From Anaerolineales bacterium (lineage in GTDB: Bacteria; Chloroflexota; Anaerolineae; Anaerolineales; E44-bin32), in NCBI GenBank assembly GCA_011772595.1, contig WVZH01000264.1, positions 1,488 to 13,352 of the forward strand: DNA of 11,865 nucleotides, in the 5' to 3' direction. Positions 1 through 8,400 of the stretch are shown here, piece by piece (position 1 is the stretch's first letter; every line of letters starts with the position of its first letter). Made by a program: the position numbers and the translations under genes. The notes below the pieces were generated by a model, which saw nothing but the letters and a program-made list of their open reading frames with translations, was not told where the DNA came from and made no database searches.

Positions 1-84
1 AGTTGGTGTTTGGCTGACGAATAAGCGAAAGTCAACGTGTAGAATTAGGAATTCCCAAGTGCACGGAATAATTCCATATCGATC

Positions 85-1851
85 TCATTGTAATTGACGC
101 TGCATGGCATCCAATTCTTCCAGCGCTTCGGCGACCACATCAAACCCAGATTGCCAGAAGTCAGGTGATGCGATCTCGATCCCCGCATGCTTGAGAATGT
201 TTGCCGGAGAATCCGAGCCGCCTGCCTCCAGTATTTTCAAATAGCGCTTCTTGAATTGTTCCCCCTCCAATTGGTATCGATTGTAGATTGATAGAACGAG
301 CAAGCGACCAAAAGCAGAAGCATATGTCGAGAAAGGTAGGTGATAGAAAGACGAAATGCCCAACCACTCATATCTGAAGTTTTCACTCAGCTCGAGTGAA
401 CCTGAAAATTGCTCGGCCAGATTGTCGAGGTAGATATCGCACAATTCGCCTACTGTCACACCCTCTTGAATGCAATCATGTACCCTTCGTTCAAAAAGTG
501 AGAAGTATGCCTGACGTTGGATCGCAGTATAGGCGTTATCCATTTGCTTGAAGAGCAGAGTCCGCCGAAAGTCGGGTTCATGCGTCGTTGCAATCAGATG
601 ACCAAGGATGACTAGCTCACAAAAGGCTGACGCCGACTCGGATAGAATCCTCGGCGCTTTCTGTGTGAACACATTGTGGTGCGCTGCCATTAACGCGTGA
701 ATGCCGCGACCAAGCTCGCGCCCCAATCGAATCAGGTCCTCCAGTTTGCCCTCATATGTTAGAGAAACCCAGGGCGTCAGCCCTGGTTCAACGACGGCAC
801 AGAATGCGCCAGGGCGCTTTCCGACACGAACTTCGCTGTCCAGGTGACTTTCATTCAGGATCCGTCGTGCGAGGTCGGCGAATCGGGCATCAAACTGGTG
901 GAAGCTTTCGAGCACCAGATCAACCGCTTGCTCGAAGGTGTAGGTTATTTTCGATGCCATTACAGGCGCATAAAGATCGCACCGTCGAAGGCGCTCTAAT
1001 CCTAGGGCACGAGCTTTCAGTGAAAAGTATCTTTGGAAAAGAGGGGTGTTTTTACGACAAACTTCCAATAAAATCTCAACCACCTCATCCGCAAGATCGT
1101 GGTGTAGATTACGCACTCCGATCGGTGAAGCATAGCCCCGCAAGAGAACATTCTCACGATGCCAATCTTGGACCCTGTGGATATAGATCTGACCCAGGAT
1201 CGTTTTATCTTCCTCGAGAGCTCCCAAGTACTCCCGGTATGCTGCGGTTCGTACCTCAGGAATTGAGCTGCGAATAAAGTCATTCAAATCATAGCGTTTG
1301 AAGGTCTGAACTTCTCCCTTAATCTCCAGCTTGAACTCATAGCGACCCGAAATCAGTTCATATAACTTGAGTAGCGCCTCCGATCCTGTGGAATCCTTGA
1401 TGTTGATGATCTTTTCTTCCGCTTCCGAGAGGGAGAACGGGATTTGTTGTCGGAGCGACTTTAACCAATAACGGAACTCGGGAGCGGCATGCGCGAAACC
1501 CTCAGCCGTCTCTTCATTGATGCTTTTCCACCATGTGTTGAAGAACAGGGTTCGATTTTCGGCCTGCGCAGCGATTTGCTGAACTTGAGCCCAACAACCT
1601 TGAGCTCGTTCAGAGCCCATGTCTTGTGCGATAAGTAGAAAGCCATAATTGAGCAATCGAGACAGCAGCCGAACGAGTTTTTCATACCGTGTAAGCGCCT
1701 CGGTGAACATATCGTGCGTCAACCCAGGCCCTAATCGATCTCGTAGGGTTTCAAAGTCCCGCATCTGGTCTTCTACCTGGTTTGTCGCCTCCAGATACTC
1801 AGCCGAATCCAGACCAGGAAACAAATCGTCTAAGCGCCATCGCCTTAGCAT
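85..1851 (-). CDS. M3-family (oligoendopeptidase F-like) peptidase homologue, predicted catalytically inactive
   Basis: A 588-residue protein, about the normal length of PepF-type M3 metallopeptidases, which are cytosolic zinc enzymes that cut short peptides. The fold looks complete. The C-terminal half has the family landmarks: the third zinc ligand, Glu405 in ILSESAS, 27 residues after the start of the zinc motif; FYHLPFSTYASAFGRLL (residues 502-518, His504 and Tyr510), the usual catalytic His/Tyr segment; and the LEAGGSDSP segment near the end. The zinc motif itself, however, is RELGR (residues 378-382) instead of HELGH, so both zinc histidines are arginine. Both arginine codons are CGC, each one transition from CAC. 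The catalytic Glu379 remains. I infer a pseudoenzyme, or one with changed activity. The ATG is supported by AAGGGA seven bases upstream. It stands alone on the minus strand, divergent from nothing close. Family assignment is confident; loss of activity is inferred from the motif. Confidence 0.9.
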   Translation of the reverse strand: MLRRWRLDDLFPGLDSAEYLEATNQVEDQMRDFETLRDRLGPGLTHDMFTEALTRYEKLVRLLSRLLNYGFLLIAQDMGSERAQGCWAQVQQIAAQAENRTLFFNTWWKSINEETAEGFAHAAPEFRYWLKSLRQQIPFSLSEAEEKIINIKDSTGSEALLKLYELISGRYEFKLEIKGEVQTFKRYDLNDFIRSSIPEVRTAAYREYLGALEEDKTILGQIYIHRVQDWHRENVLLRGYASPIGVRNLHHDLADEVVEILLEVCRKNTPLFQRYFSLKARALGLERLRRCDLYAPVMASKITYTFEQAVDLVLESFHQFDARFADLARRILNESHLDSEVRVGKRPGAFCAVVEPGLTPWVSLTYEGKLEDLIRLGRELGRGIHALMAAHHNVFTQKAPRILSESASAFCELVILGHLIATTHEPDFRRTLLFKQMDNAYTAIQRQAYFSLFERRVHDCIQEGVTVGELCDIYLDNLAEQFSGSLELSENFRYEWLGISSFYHLPFSTYASAFGRLLVLSIYNRYQLEGEQFKKRYLKILEAGGSDSPANILKHAGIEIASPDFWQSGFDVVAEALEELDAMQRQLQ

Positions 1852-2338
1852 GGTGAATTCCCTTGCACTGTTCTACTTTCCTTCATCGCTGCCAATCTCG
1901 ATCATTCCACGATGAGGATACGCATCATCCCCCCAGAAGCCGCTTGACGCAAGGGATGTCCATTGTATAACGGGGCCAAGTCATGATACCTGCATACCTT
2001 CAATTCGTCTTGCACATTTCAGATTTCTCGATTTGCATGCCACGAATGACGATCCCGTATCTCATTCCGAGGTACGATGTCTACCACTATTTGGTCTCAA
2101 CGTAGATCAAGAAAACGTCAGAACAGTTCTAACCAACGGCCAGGCGGTCACTCGTGGCCGCGAGCTCACGACCTCAGATAAGAAGCAAATCCATGCTCAA
2201 ATACGCCAAATCGCGGCAAAGATTGCGACGGAGATGCCACCGAATCATTCGTGAAGAAAGCGTCGGGACTGAATCAGGTATTCTGAGAACTCGGCCCCCT
2301 AATCGCGCTCTGTAACCTTGGAGACAGCCTCTAGCAGA
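1852..2338. other. Intergenic region, about 490 bases
   Basis: This stretch lies between the start of the minus-strand peptidase gene and the end of the next minus-strand gene. Its left part should hold the promoter of the peptidase gene. On the minus strand a TTATACAAT box, resembling a -10 element, lies near position 1965, but I cannot pair it with a -35 at proper spacing. The only coding candidate is the weak plus-strand ORF at 2033-2254. I see no repeat, terminator hairpin or RNA gene here. Confidence 0.5.
2033..2254 (+). CDS. Doubtful short ORF, 73 residues, possible gene remnant
   Basis: An open frame with a TTG start and no visible ribosome binding site. The frame stays open upstream of the TTG to at least position 1943 without an ATG or GTG start, so the true start, if any, is unclear. 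The C-terminal two thirds (from GLNVDQENVRTVL through a Lys/Gln/Ile-rich helix ending near the stop) reads like real protein, with a predicted amphipathic helix. The first 20 residues do not. I do not recognise a family. It may be a small gene, the remnant of a decayed one, or chance. Confidence 0.25.
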   Translation: MHATNDDPVSHSEVRCLPLFGLNVDQENVRTVLTNGQAVTRGRELTTSDKKQIHAQIRQIAAKIATEMPPNHS

Positions 2339-2950
2339 TTATGTCGCTGCTGGAGGGTACTCTTTAATAGTCTCCCTCCGTTTGACGAAACGAAGATACG
2401 TGTACAAGCCAATGGCAGCGCCAAACAAGACACCTGCCCCACCACACGCAGGGAGCCAGAAGACCATGCCATACCCCATATCCGGATTAAACCAACGGTA
2501 AACACCCCCGTTGCGATCGATTGCGAAGATTAAGTCGCCATCATACTCTGCGTGCGGGGAATACCAACAGTAGAGTTTATCGACAGTTTTGCGTAAAAGA
2601 GGCCGCACGATTGATCGTTCGTTGTATGGAGTCGCCCGACACGCACCGCCGCCTGGCGGGGAAGCTTGCCCAGCAAGCTCAGAGCTTTCGACTTGCCGCC
2701 AGGAAGGGGTTTTATCGAAACTCAAGGGAAGCACAAACCACATTCCCGAATCAGTCTCCACCAAGACCCTTTCGCCTTCCACCCCGACAAAGCGCACCGC
2801 TCGTTGATCCCCAGGTAGGTGAAAAGCATGCCAGGCCACGAAAGCCCCGTTATGAATCAAGTCAGGGACTTGCAACGCTAATAGGCCACCCAGGAACGCA
2901 CCAGAAAGTACGAGGCCAAATTGGAAGAGACAACTGATATAGCGATTCAT
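2339..2950 (-). CDS. Two-TM membrane protein with Cys-pair/HAEY extracytoplasmic domain (paralogue of 8840-9655)
   Basis: A 203-residue protein of no family I can name. It has a hydrophobic N-terminal segment (about 8-27), a central domain of roughly 130 residues, and a second hydrophobic segment (about 160-187) followed by a basic tail (FVKRRE), which puts the tail in the cytoplasm and the central domain outside. It is clearly related to the product of 8840-9655. Shared features are W-x3-LP near residue 40, an ETDSGM/NTDEGI stretch, a cysteine near 103/104, Cys128 in both, then C-x-Y-x2-HAEY-x-G with the HAEY at residues 133-136 in both, a YRW/WRW strand, and a glycine-rich second membrane helix (GVLFGAAIGL against GLLGGAAFGL). 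Conservation of both cysteines outside the membrane suggests a disulfide. There is no strong ribosome binding site before the ATG. A competing plus-strand frame (2521-2937) is rejected because only this strand shows the homology. Confidence 0.75.
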   Translation of the reverse strand: MNRYISCLFQFGLVLSGAFLGGLLALQVPDLIHNGAFVAWHAFHLPGDQRAVRFVGVEGERVLVETDSGMWFVLPLSFDKTPSWRQVESSELAGQASPPGGGACRATPYNERSIVRPLLRKTVDKLYCWYSPHAEYDGDLIFAIDRNGGVYRWFNPDMGYGMVFWLPACGGAGVLFGAAIGLYTYLRFVKRRETIKEYPPAAT

Positions 2951-3117
2951 CTGTCAATGCCGATCCGTTCGAGACAATTTGACCTATTAAACGCATAAGC
3001 GTGAATGTCCGCAAGAAGGCTGATGCCCCTCAAAGTTGAGTGCCAAGTTGCCGATGCCGTCAAAGGATCAATTAACCTGCGACCTGAAAGGATAAAAGCA
3101 TCATCACCGCTACAGAA

Positions 3118-3148
3118 ATCCCCCGCTTATTTCACCCCCGTGGGGGAT
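3118..3148 (+). promoter_or_regulatory. C-run/G-run inverted repeats upstream of the 89-residue gene
   Basis: GGGGGAT at 3142-3148 can pair with ATCCCCC at 3118-3124 (seven base pairs, 17-base loop) or, more tightly, its five Gs with CCCCC at 3135-3139 (two-base gap). The two pairings exclude each other. The element ends 53 bases before the GTG start at 3202, so it would lie in the 5' leader if transcription starts upstream. A regulatory role is only possible, not shown. Confidence 0.25.
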
Positions 3149-3186
3149 ATACGCCTTCCTGGAGAGATCGTATTGTGATGGTAAAT

Positions 3187-3195
3187 AGAAAGGAG
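3187..3195 (+). promoter_or_regulatory. Ribosome binding site that fixes the GTG start at 3202
   Basis: AGAAAGGAG ends six bases before the GTG at 3202. A GTG in the same frame at 3175 has no such site, so the shorter protein is preferred. Confidence 0.75.
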
Positions 3196-3201
3196 AACGA
3201 C

Positions 3202-3471
3202 GTGAACAGCTTCCTCGCATACCCCCTCGACCCGACCAAGCTCCCAGGCGATAGTGAGATGCGTACGCTTGCTCGTTTCCGACGCACAATGGATCGCCAG
3301 GATCAAGAAATCCTCGATCGTCTACTTGTGTCCGTCCAACACCACTGGCCGCTTCAAGAAGCAGCCGCCCACCTGACACCATTGGATTTATTATTGATGA
3401 CAATGCTGGTCGAGCAGAAAAAGGACATGATACGCCTGGAGAAACAATTGTCCGATTTATCAAGCGCGTAG
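3202..3471 (+). CDS. Hypothetical small helical protein, 89 residues
   Basis: I do not recognise the family. The GTG start at 3202 is chosen over an upstream in-frame GTG because a good AAGGAG lies six bases before it. The product has no signal peptide or membrane segment and is probably cytosolic. The region from about residue 20 to the end looks almost wholly helical and charged: an Arg-rich stretch (RTLARFRRTMDRQDQE, 21-36), a middle part with HHWPLQEAAAHLTPLDLLLM (47-66), and a C-terminal helix with heptad-like spacing (VEQKKDMIRLEKQLSDL, 70-86) that could form a coiled coil. A 22-nt palindrome follows 20 bases after the stop, so it is probably transcribed alone and not with the operon at 3815. 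Its promoter must lie in the 251-base divergent region it shares with the minus-strand membrane protein gene. Confidence 0.7.
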   Translation: MNSFLAYPLDPTKLPGDSEMRTLARFRRTMDRQDQEILDRLLVSVQHHWPLQEAAAHLTPLDLLLMTMLVEQKKDMIRLEKQLSDLSSA

Positions 3472-3491
3472 ATTGAGGAGAGATAGTCGAG

Positions 3492-3513
3492 AGGGCGCAA
3501 TTAATTGCGCCCT
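3492..3513. terminator. Perfect palindrome, candidate terminator of the 89-residue gene
   Basis: A 22-base perfect palindrome with half-site AGGGCGCAATT begins 20 bases after the stop codon at 3471. As RNA it would form a stem of about nine pairs with a TTAA loop and a GC-rich base. Only a weak T-rich tail follows (TTGCATCATT), so it is not a classic U-tract terminator. Because it is fully symmetric it could also be a protein-binding operator. Confidence 0.45.
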
Positions 3514-3664
3514 TGCATCATTGCCTTCAGTTCTTTATTGCCCCGTCTCCATCAACAATGGACTCCTGGGAATTCATATCTAGGCGGCCCGGCAGGACGT
3601 CTCAACCGCGTTTCGCCTTTCACCCTTCACCTTACTAGAAGCTCGCAACTTGTTTAAGGGTTGC

Positions 3665-3692
3665 TTGCGCAGGTTTCGGAGTTCGCTACAAT
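3665..3692 (+). promoter_or_regulatory. Candidate sigma-70-type promoter of the operon
   Basis: TTGCGC (3665-3670) and TACAAT (3687-3692) are separated by 16 bases, about 120 bases before the vWA start codon. The -10 box is good and the -35 partial. This is the best match I found in the region, but it was read by eye only. Confidence 0.35.
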
Positions 3693-3804
3693 CCCCCTGC
3701 GGGGCCCCACGAACAGGATTCTGTCAAATCTTTATCAATCCATTATCAAGCCAGATTTCCTTCGCAGCAATATCGTTGAAGCAGAATTCTGTTCGTCTTC
3801 TATT

Positions 3805-3809
3805 GGAGG
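3805..3809 (+). promoter_or_regulatory. Ribosome binding site that fixes the vWA lipoprotein start at 3815
   Basis: GGAGG lies five bases before the ATG at 3815, the start that places a lipoprotein signal peptide exactly at the N-terminus. Confidence 0.85.
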
Positions 3810-3814
3810 TTGAA

Positions 3815-5395
3815 ATGAAACGGATTCTTCGCCTCATCAGTATCGTCGGAGCGGTGACCCTGATTCTTTCAATGACTGCTTGTGCAGCACCGCAGGACGC
3901 CTCGAGAGCGCGTAGTGAATACATCGCCGATCATGGCGCCACACTGGCGGCTCAAGGTTACGCCAGCGAGGCGGAACTATTGCAAGGCATCATGCCCGCC
4001 GAGGAAATCCGTGTCGAGGAGTACCTCAACTACTACACACAAAACTTCCCACAACCAGATGAAGGTCCCCTAGGATGGCACGCAACTCTGGGCAGCACTC
4101 ATTTGCCCGATACCGGTGGAGAAGCTTGGCTGCAAATCGGTTTGCAAGCCGCAGAGGCCACCGAACAAGACATCCGCCCTCTCAACATCACCCTCGTATT
4201 AGATAAAAGTGGCTCGATGGCCGACGCCGATAAGATGAGCTTTCTCAAGCAATCGCTGTACTTCTTTCTCGAAGAGCTAGATCCCGAGGACATCATCGCC
4301 ATCGTCGTCTACGATGATCAACCCAGTGTGCTCCTACCTGCAGGATCCGTCGGCGATGGGCACACCGTGCGTGCCGCCATCGAGCAGCTCCGTCCCGGCG
4401 GTGCCACCAACCTGCACGGTGGATTGATGCTCGGATACGAGGAAACGATGAAGTTCTACGCTCCAGAACTCAACAACCGCGTCATCTTGCTCACCGATGG
4501 TATTGCGAACCGCGGAGTGATCGACCCGGAACAAATTGCCGCCGATTCGCTCTCATACAACCAACAGGGCGTCTTTCTCTCCACCATTGGCTTGGGTTTC
4601 GAATTCAATGACGAATTACTCAGCATGCTATCGGAGCAAGGCAAAGGGAATTACCACTTCATCAACGACGCGGAGGAGATGGAACGCGTATTTCGGCAAG
4701 AAGCAGCCGGGTTAGTTCAGACGGTCGCCACCGACGTATGGCTGACCCTGCAACTTACCGGTGAGGTGCAGGTGCAACGCGTATACGGCTACCCGTACGA
4801 TCTCAAGGAAGACGTCATGCGTGTGCAGTTCGACGACGCCGGTGCCGAGAGTAGCCAGATCTTAATGGTCAAAATGGTCGTTCCTGCCGGACAGGGCTTT
4901 GACCTCACGTTTGCACAGGCCACGTTGGAGTACACGGATGTTTTTGCTGAAATCCCTGTTGAGCAGACGGAGGAGTTGACCATTTCGTACGGCGCGCCTA
5001 CTCCATACGATCCATTCGTCTCTCCTTCCGTGCGTCGTAATGTCACCATTCTCAGGATGGCGGAGTCGCTACAGCAAGTTTCGTACTTGTGTGATGAGCG
5101 AAAATACCAAGAGGCGCTCGATCTGGTACTCGAGATTACAAGCGATGTGTGGCAAATCGCTACCCAAGAGGGCGACGAGCAGATGCAAGAAGACATCGAG
5201 ATATTGGAGAATTATGAGATCACTTTACAAAAACTCGTGGATGTTTCGAGCATGCCTCCACCACCCGAGCCGGAGCAGTACGAACCATACGACCGTGGCC
5301 CGATGCCTTGTCCTACGCCCCTTGTGACACTCGGCTTTGTCGCCATTGTTGCCACAATGAAATATGGGTCACTTCACAGGAGACTACGGTTGTAG
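3815..5395 (+). CDS. von Willebrand factor A domain lipoprotein (YfbK-like)
   Basis: A 526-residue predicted lipoprotein. The signal peptide has a KR n-region, a hydrophobic core (residues 7-19) and a lipobox MTAC with Cys23. Residues about 58-120 (PAEEIRVEEYLNYY and the following strand) match the N-terminal extension of YfbK-type vWA proteins. The vWA domain covers about 122-300 with an intact metal-ion-dependent adhesion site: DKSGS (Asp130, Ser132, Ser134), Thr198 in GATNL, and Asp228 in LLTDG. Such domains bind a protein ligand through a divalent cation. A beta-rich region follows (about 305-395), then a helical part (405-478), a proline/glutamate-rich linker (PPPPEPEQYEPY, 481-492) and a short hydrophobic stretch (502-514) before a basic tail. 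The last part may be a weak membrane anchor. It is the first of five same-strand genes, and its partner is unknown but may be among them. The start at 3815 is set by GGAGG and the signal peptide. Confidence 0.88.
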   Translation: MKRILRLISIVGAVTLILSMTACAAPQDASRARSEYIADHGATLAAQGYASEAELLQGIMPAEEIRVEEYLNYYTQNFPQPDEGPLGWHATLGSTHLPDTGGEAWLQIGLQAAEATEQDIRPLNITLVLDKSGSMADADKMSFLKQSLYFFLEELDPEDIIAIVVYDDQPSVLLPAGSVGDGHTVRAAIEQLRPGGATNLHGGLMLGYEETMKFYAPELNNRVILLTDGIANRGVIDPEQIAADSLSYNQQGVFLSTIGLGFEFNDELLSMLSEQGKGNYHFINDAEEMERVFRQEAAGLVQTVATDVWLTLQLTGEVQVQRVYGYPYDLKEDVMRVQFDDAGAESSQILMVKMVVPAGQGFDLTFAQATLEYTDVFAEIPVEQTEELTISYGAPTPYDPFVSPSVRRNVTILRMAESLQQVSYLCDERKYQEALDLVLEITSDVWQIATQEGDEQMQEDIEILENYEITLQKLVDVSSMPPPPEPEQYEPYDRGPMPCPTPLVTLGFVAIVATMKYGSLHRRLRL

Positions 5396-5494
5396 AAGTG
5401 CTCGGAGAGAGAGTCATTCCACGTTTACACATGATTTCGGTTATCAGCTCCAAAAGTCTTGTCCAGTGAGTACAAGCATCGATGAGAGCCTGCC

Positions 5495-8400
5495 ATGAAA
5501 ATGCCGAAACGCATCCCCTCTCCCCTGAATAGCCGTGATGATCCATTCACCAGATCGCAGCTTTCAAACGAATCGTGGTTGCCGTCTCTGGGACAGGCCA
5601 CCCGTCGTTTCATTGGAATGATCATCCTTCTTACACTGGCGCTCCTAACGACAGCTTGCCCCCAAGACCCACCACTAGAGCCCCAGGTACAACAACCATC
5701 ACCCACGCACGGGATGCAAACTGCCGACGATCAATCGCCCGAGGTCGAGTTGTTCGCTGCGATTCTCATCTACGACCTCACACAGGGAACCCATGTGCCC
5801 ATCCCCGGCGCACGCACCTCTCTTTGCGACTCGCAGGCAGGCAAGGACGGGATCGTCTTCTGCCCATGGGTTTACGACCCTGCGACCGTTGGTGAATACG
5901 CCGTGGACGTGAATGGCTTGTGGCGCATAAGACTCACCGCAGAGGCGGAAGGATACCAAGCGACCACGGTCGTCAAGCGCGCCGCCATCGACCAACCACC
6001 CGATTTCTCCATCGGCCTGCTACCGGCCAAACTAAGCCAAACGGATGCCAGGTATCTGCGTGTTCGAGCAGATTTTCCTTGGGAGGCACAGGCTGAGGTC
6101 CTCGAAGGCGATCTGATTTCGATCGAAGTTCTCGAAGGAAGTTGGGGCGCATGGGGCGGACCTGGTGGTGTATTGAACCACATGGGCGGGGATGGATTCC
6201 CAGGTGAGTACCGGGATGAAATGCCCTATCCTGGAGCGCCAGTAGGCGCGCTGGTGGCCAGGATTGATGACGATTCGATTTTCTTTGTAGGCAGCCACTC
6301 TGATTTCATGGCGACCAAGGATGGCCTGCTTGCGTTGAGCATTAATGATCTCTATCCGGAAGATAACACTGGCGAGCTGATTGTACGCATCTCATCATGG
6401 CAACCGGGTGACAACTTGATTTCGAATGGCGATTTCGCTCTGGGCATGGAGTCATGGCAGGTTCAAGCGAATGAACACTGTGCACACTGCTCCATGGGTG
6501 TTCAACCTGGTGATCTCGAACGACCCTTCCAATTGACCTGGCAGCGCACACAAAGTCAAGGTATGCCTGCAGCCGTTCGTGCCTATCAGCGTCTCGATCT
6601 GAACCTCGCTGGCTGCCCCAAACTGCTGCTATCCTTCGATGTTCGACTCGACAGCTACGACTACCCGAACAGTGGGGAAACAGTCCACGGCAGTCATGGC
6701 GAATATCCTGCGAAACTAACCCTAAAGTTCAGCGACCCTGAAGGTGCGCCCATTATCTGGTCACTCGGCTTTCTCAATCAAGTTGAAGACAGCGGGCTCG
6801 CAAACTATAGCCTGATCCCCCAAGGGCAGTGGACTTACTTCCATGAGATGGACATCCTATCCCCTGAACTGTGGGTGGACGAATATGGGAATCCCCTGCC
6901 GTCCCCATCTGTCCTGCACGAGTTCAACATTAGCGGAAGCGGATGGGATTTTTCCGGCGCCATGACGGATATTGAGCTTAAAGGGTGCCACAATCCCCTG
7001 TTTCCAAGCTCGCCTGTCATTAATTCTCAAAGCGCAAACTGGGTAAAACAAATCGCCCGTCTAGGAAACGGTACCATCTACGATGCAGTTCTTTCACCGG
7101 ATGGCGAGACCCTCGCAGTTGGCGGTTCACTCGGAATCTTCCTCTTGGATTGGGACACCCTACAAGCGATTTCACATCTTCAAACAGACGTACCGATTTT
7201 TAATCTTGCATATTCACCAGCCGGAACTCTCGTGGCGGGAAATACGATGGAGAAAGTCCTGCTCTGGAATGTTGCCCAGCAGTCTATCACTATGGAGCTT
7301 AAAGTCGAGAATAGCTGGATAGAAAGCCTGGCGTTCTCCCCCGAAGGAAACCTTCTTGCTACAGGCACATTCGACGACGAGATCATCTTGTGGCGAGTCA
7401 GCGACGGATCGATTGAAGATGTGTTAAAAGGTCACACAGCAAGGGTTTACAGCCTAGCTTTCTCCCCGGATGGCACTTTACTGGCATCGGGATCCAATAT
7501 GGGCGAAGGTGCACTCAAGCTCTGGGACGTACACGAGGGCACATTGCTGCGTACCCTTGAGGCTGCCGAAGACAACCGTGTCTCCGCTATACGATTTGCG
7601 CCGCACGGTCCATTCATTGCGACCGTCTCCGTGAACAACAGTATCCGCTTGTGGCGAACCACAGACGGTAGGTTGATGCAGACGTTCGTGGGACACAAGA
7701 AGCACATTACCGATCTTGCCTTTACGCCGGACGGAGAGACCCTGGTCTCATGTGACAATGATCGCACGCTGCGAGCATGGAGTCTAGAGTCGGGTGAGCA
7801 GGTCCTCTTGATCGAAAACCTACCTGCCATGACACACAGCTTACAGGTCTCTCTGGATGGAACGAGCGTTGCAGTCGGTATGTACGTAGACGAGAATACC
7901 ATCCAGGTCTATCAACTTCCTGAAGGGACGCTACTGCGAACTCTTGAAGGACATTCCAGTTCGATCACGGGGCTGGCCTTCTCGCCCGATGGCGTGCACC
8001 TGACGACCGGCTCCAGTGAAGGAAAGATCCGTATCTGGGATCCACATGATGGAGCACATATCCAGGACCTTTACGAGGTGCATCCATGGGACATTGTGCG
8101 AGGCCTTGCCTACTCACCGGATGGAGCGAGCCTTGCAGCAGGATTTAGCACCGGCTTTCATGTACTACAGACGCAAGACGGCAGCCCTCTATTAAAGCTG
8201 GATGAACGGACAAAGGACGTATCGCATCTCGCGTATTCTCCTGACGGTTCCTTCCTGGTCACAGGGGGCTATGCGGATGCGGTGCGTATGTGGCGTGCTA
8301 AGGACGGTGAATTGCTATATACACTTGACGACGATCAATACGTAGCGTTCTCCCCCGACGGCAAGATCATCGCCACGTGGAACAAACAAGAGGACTTGGT

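Larger units (their letters stand above)
3472..3814. other. Intergenic region before the five-gene operon
   Basis: About 340 bases without a convincing gene. It holds, in order, a palindromic terminator candidate (3492-3513), a stretch with no visible feature, a promoter candidate (3665-3692), a short CCCC-TGC-GGGG hairpin at 3694-3704 just after it, and the ribosome binding site of the vWA gene. The vWA frame stays open leftward to 3650, but that part lacks a ribosome binding site and would bury the signal peptide, so I treat it as untranslated leader. Confidence 0.6.

Noticed and set aside
48..75. GGAATT/AATTCC inverted repeat downstream of the peptidase gene
   Set aside because: A six-pair AT-rich stem with a 16-base loop and no T-run is too weak to call a terminator.
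2521..2937. Plus-strand open frame of 138 codons overlapping the minus-strand membrane protein gene
   Set aside because: The minus-strand reading has membrane segments and clear similarity to the product of 8840-9655; the plus-strand reading is Arg/Pro-rich with no protein-like pattern.
3650..3814. N-terminal extension of the vWA protein
   Set aside because: The GGAGG site and the signal peptide both place the start at 3815; the extension would put 55 residues before the signal.
7447..7902. Minus-strand open frame of 151 codons inside the WD40 gene
   Set aside because: It is antisense to repeated WD40 codons, which keep the opposite frame open; its product is Ser/Arg/Val-rich and has no start signal.
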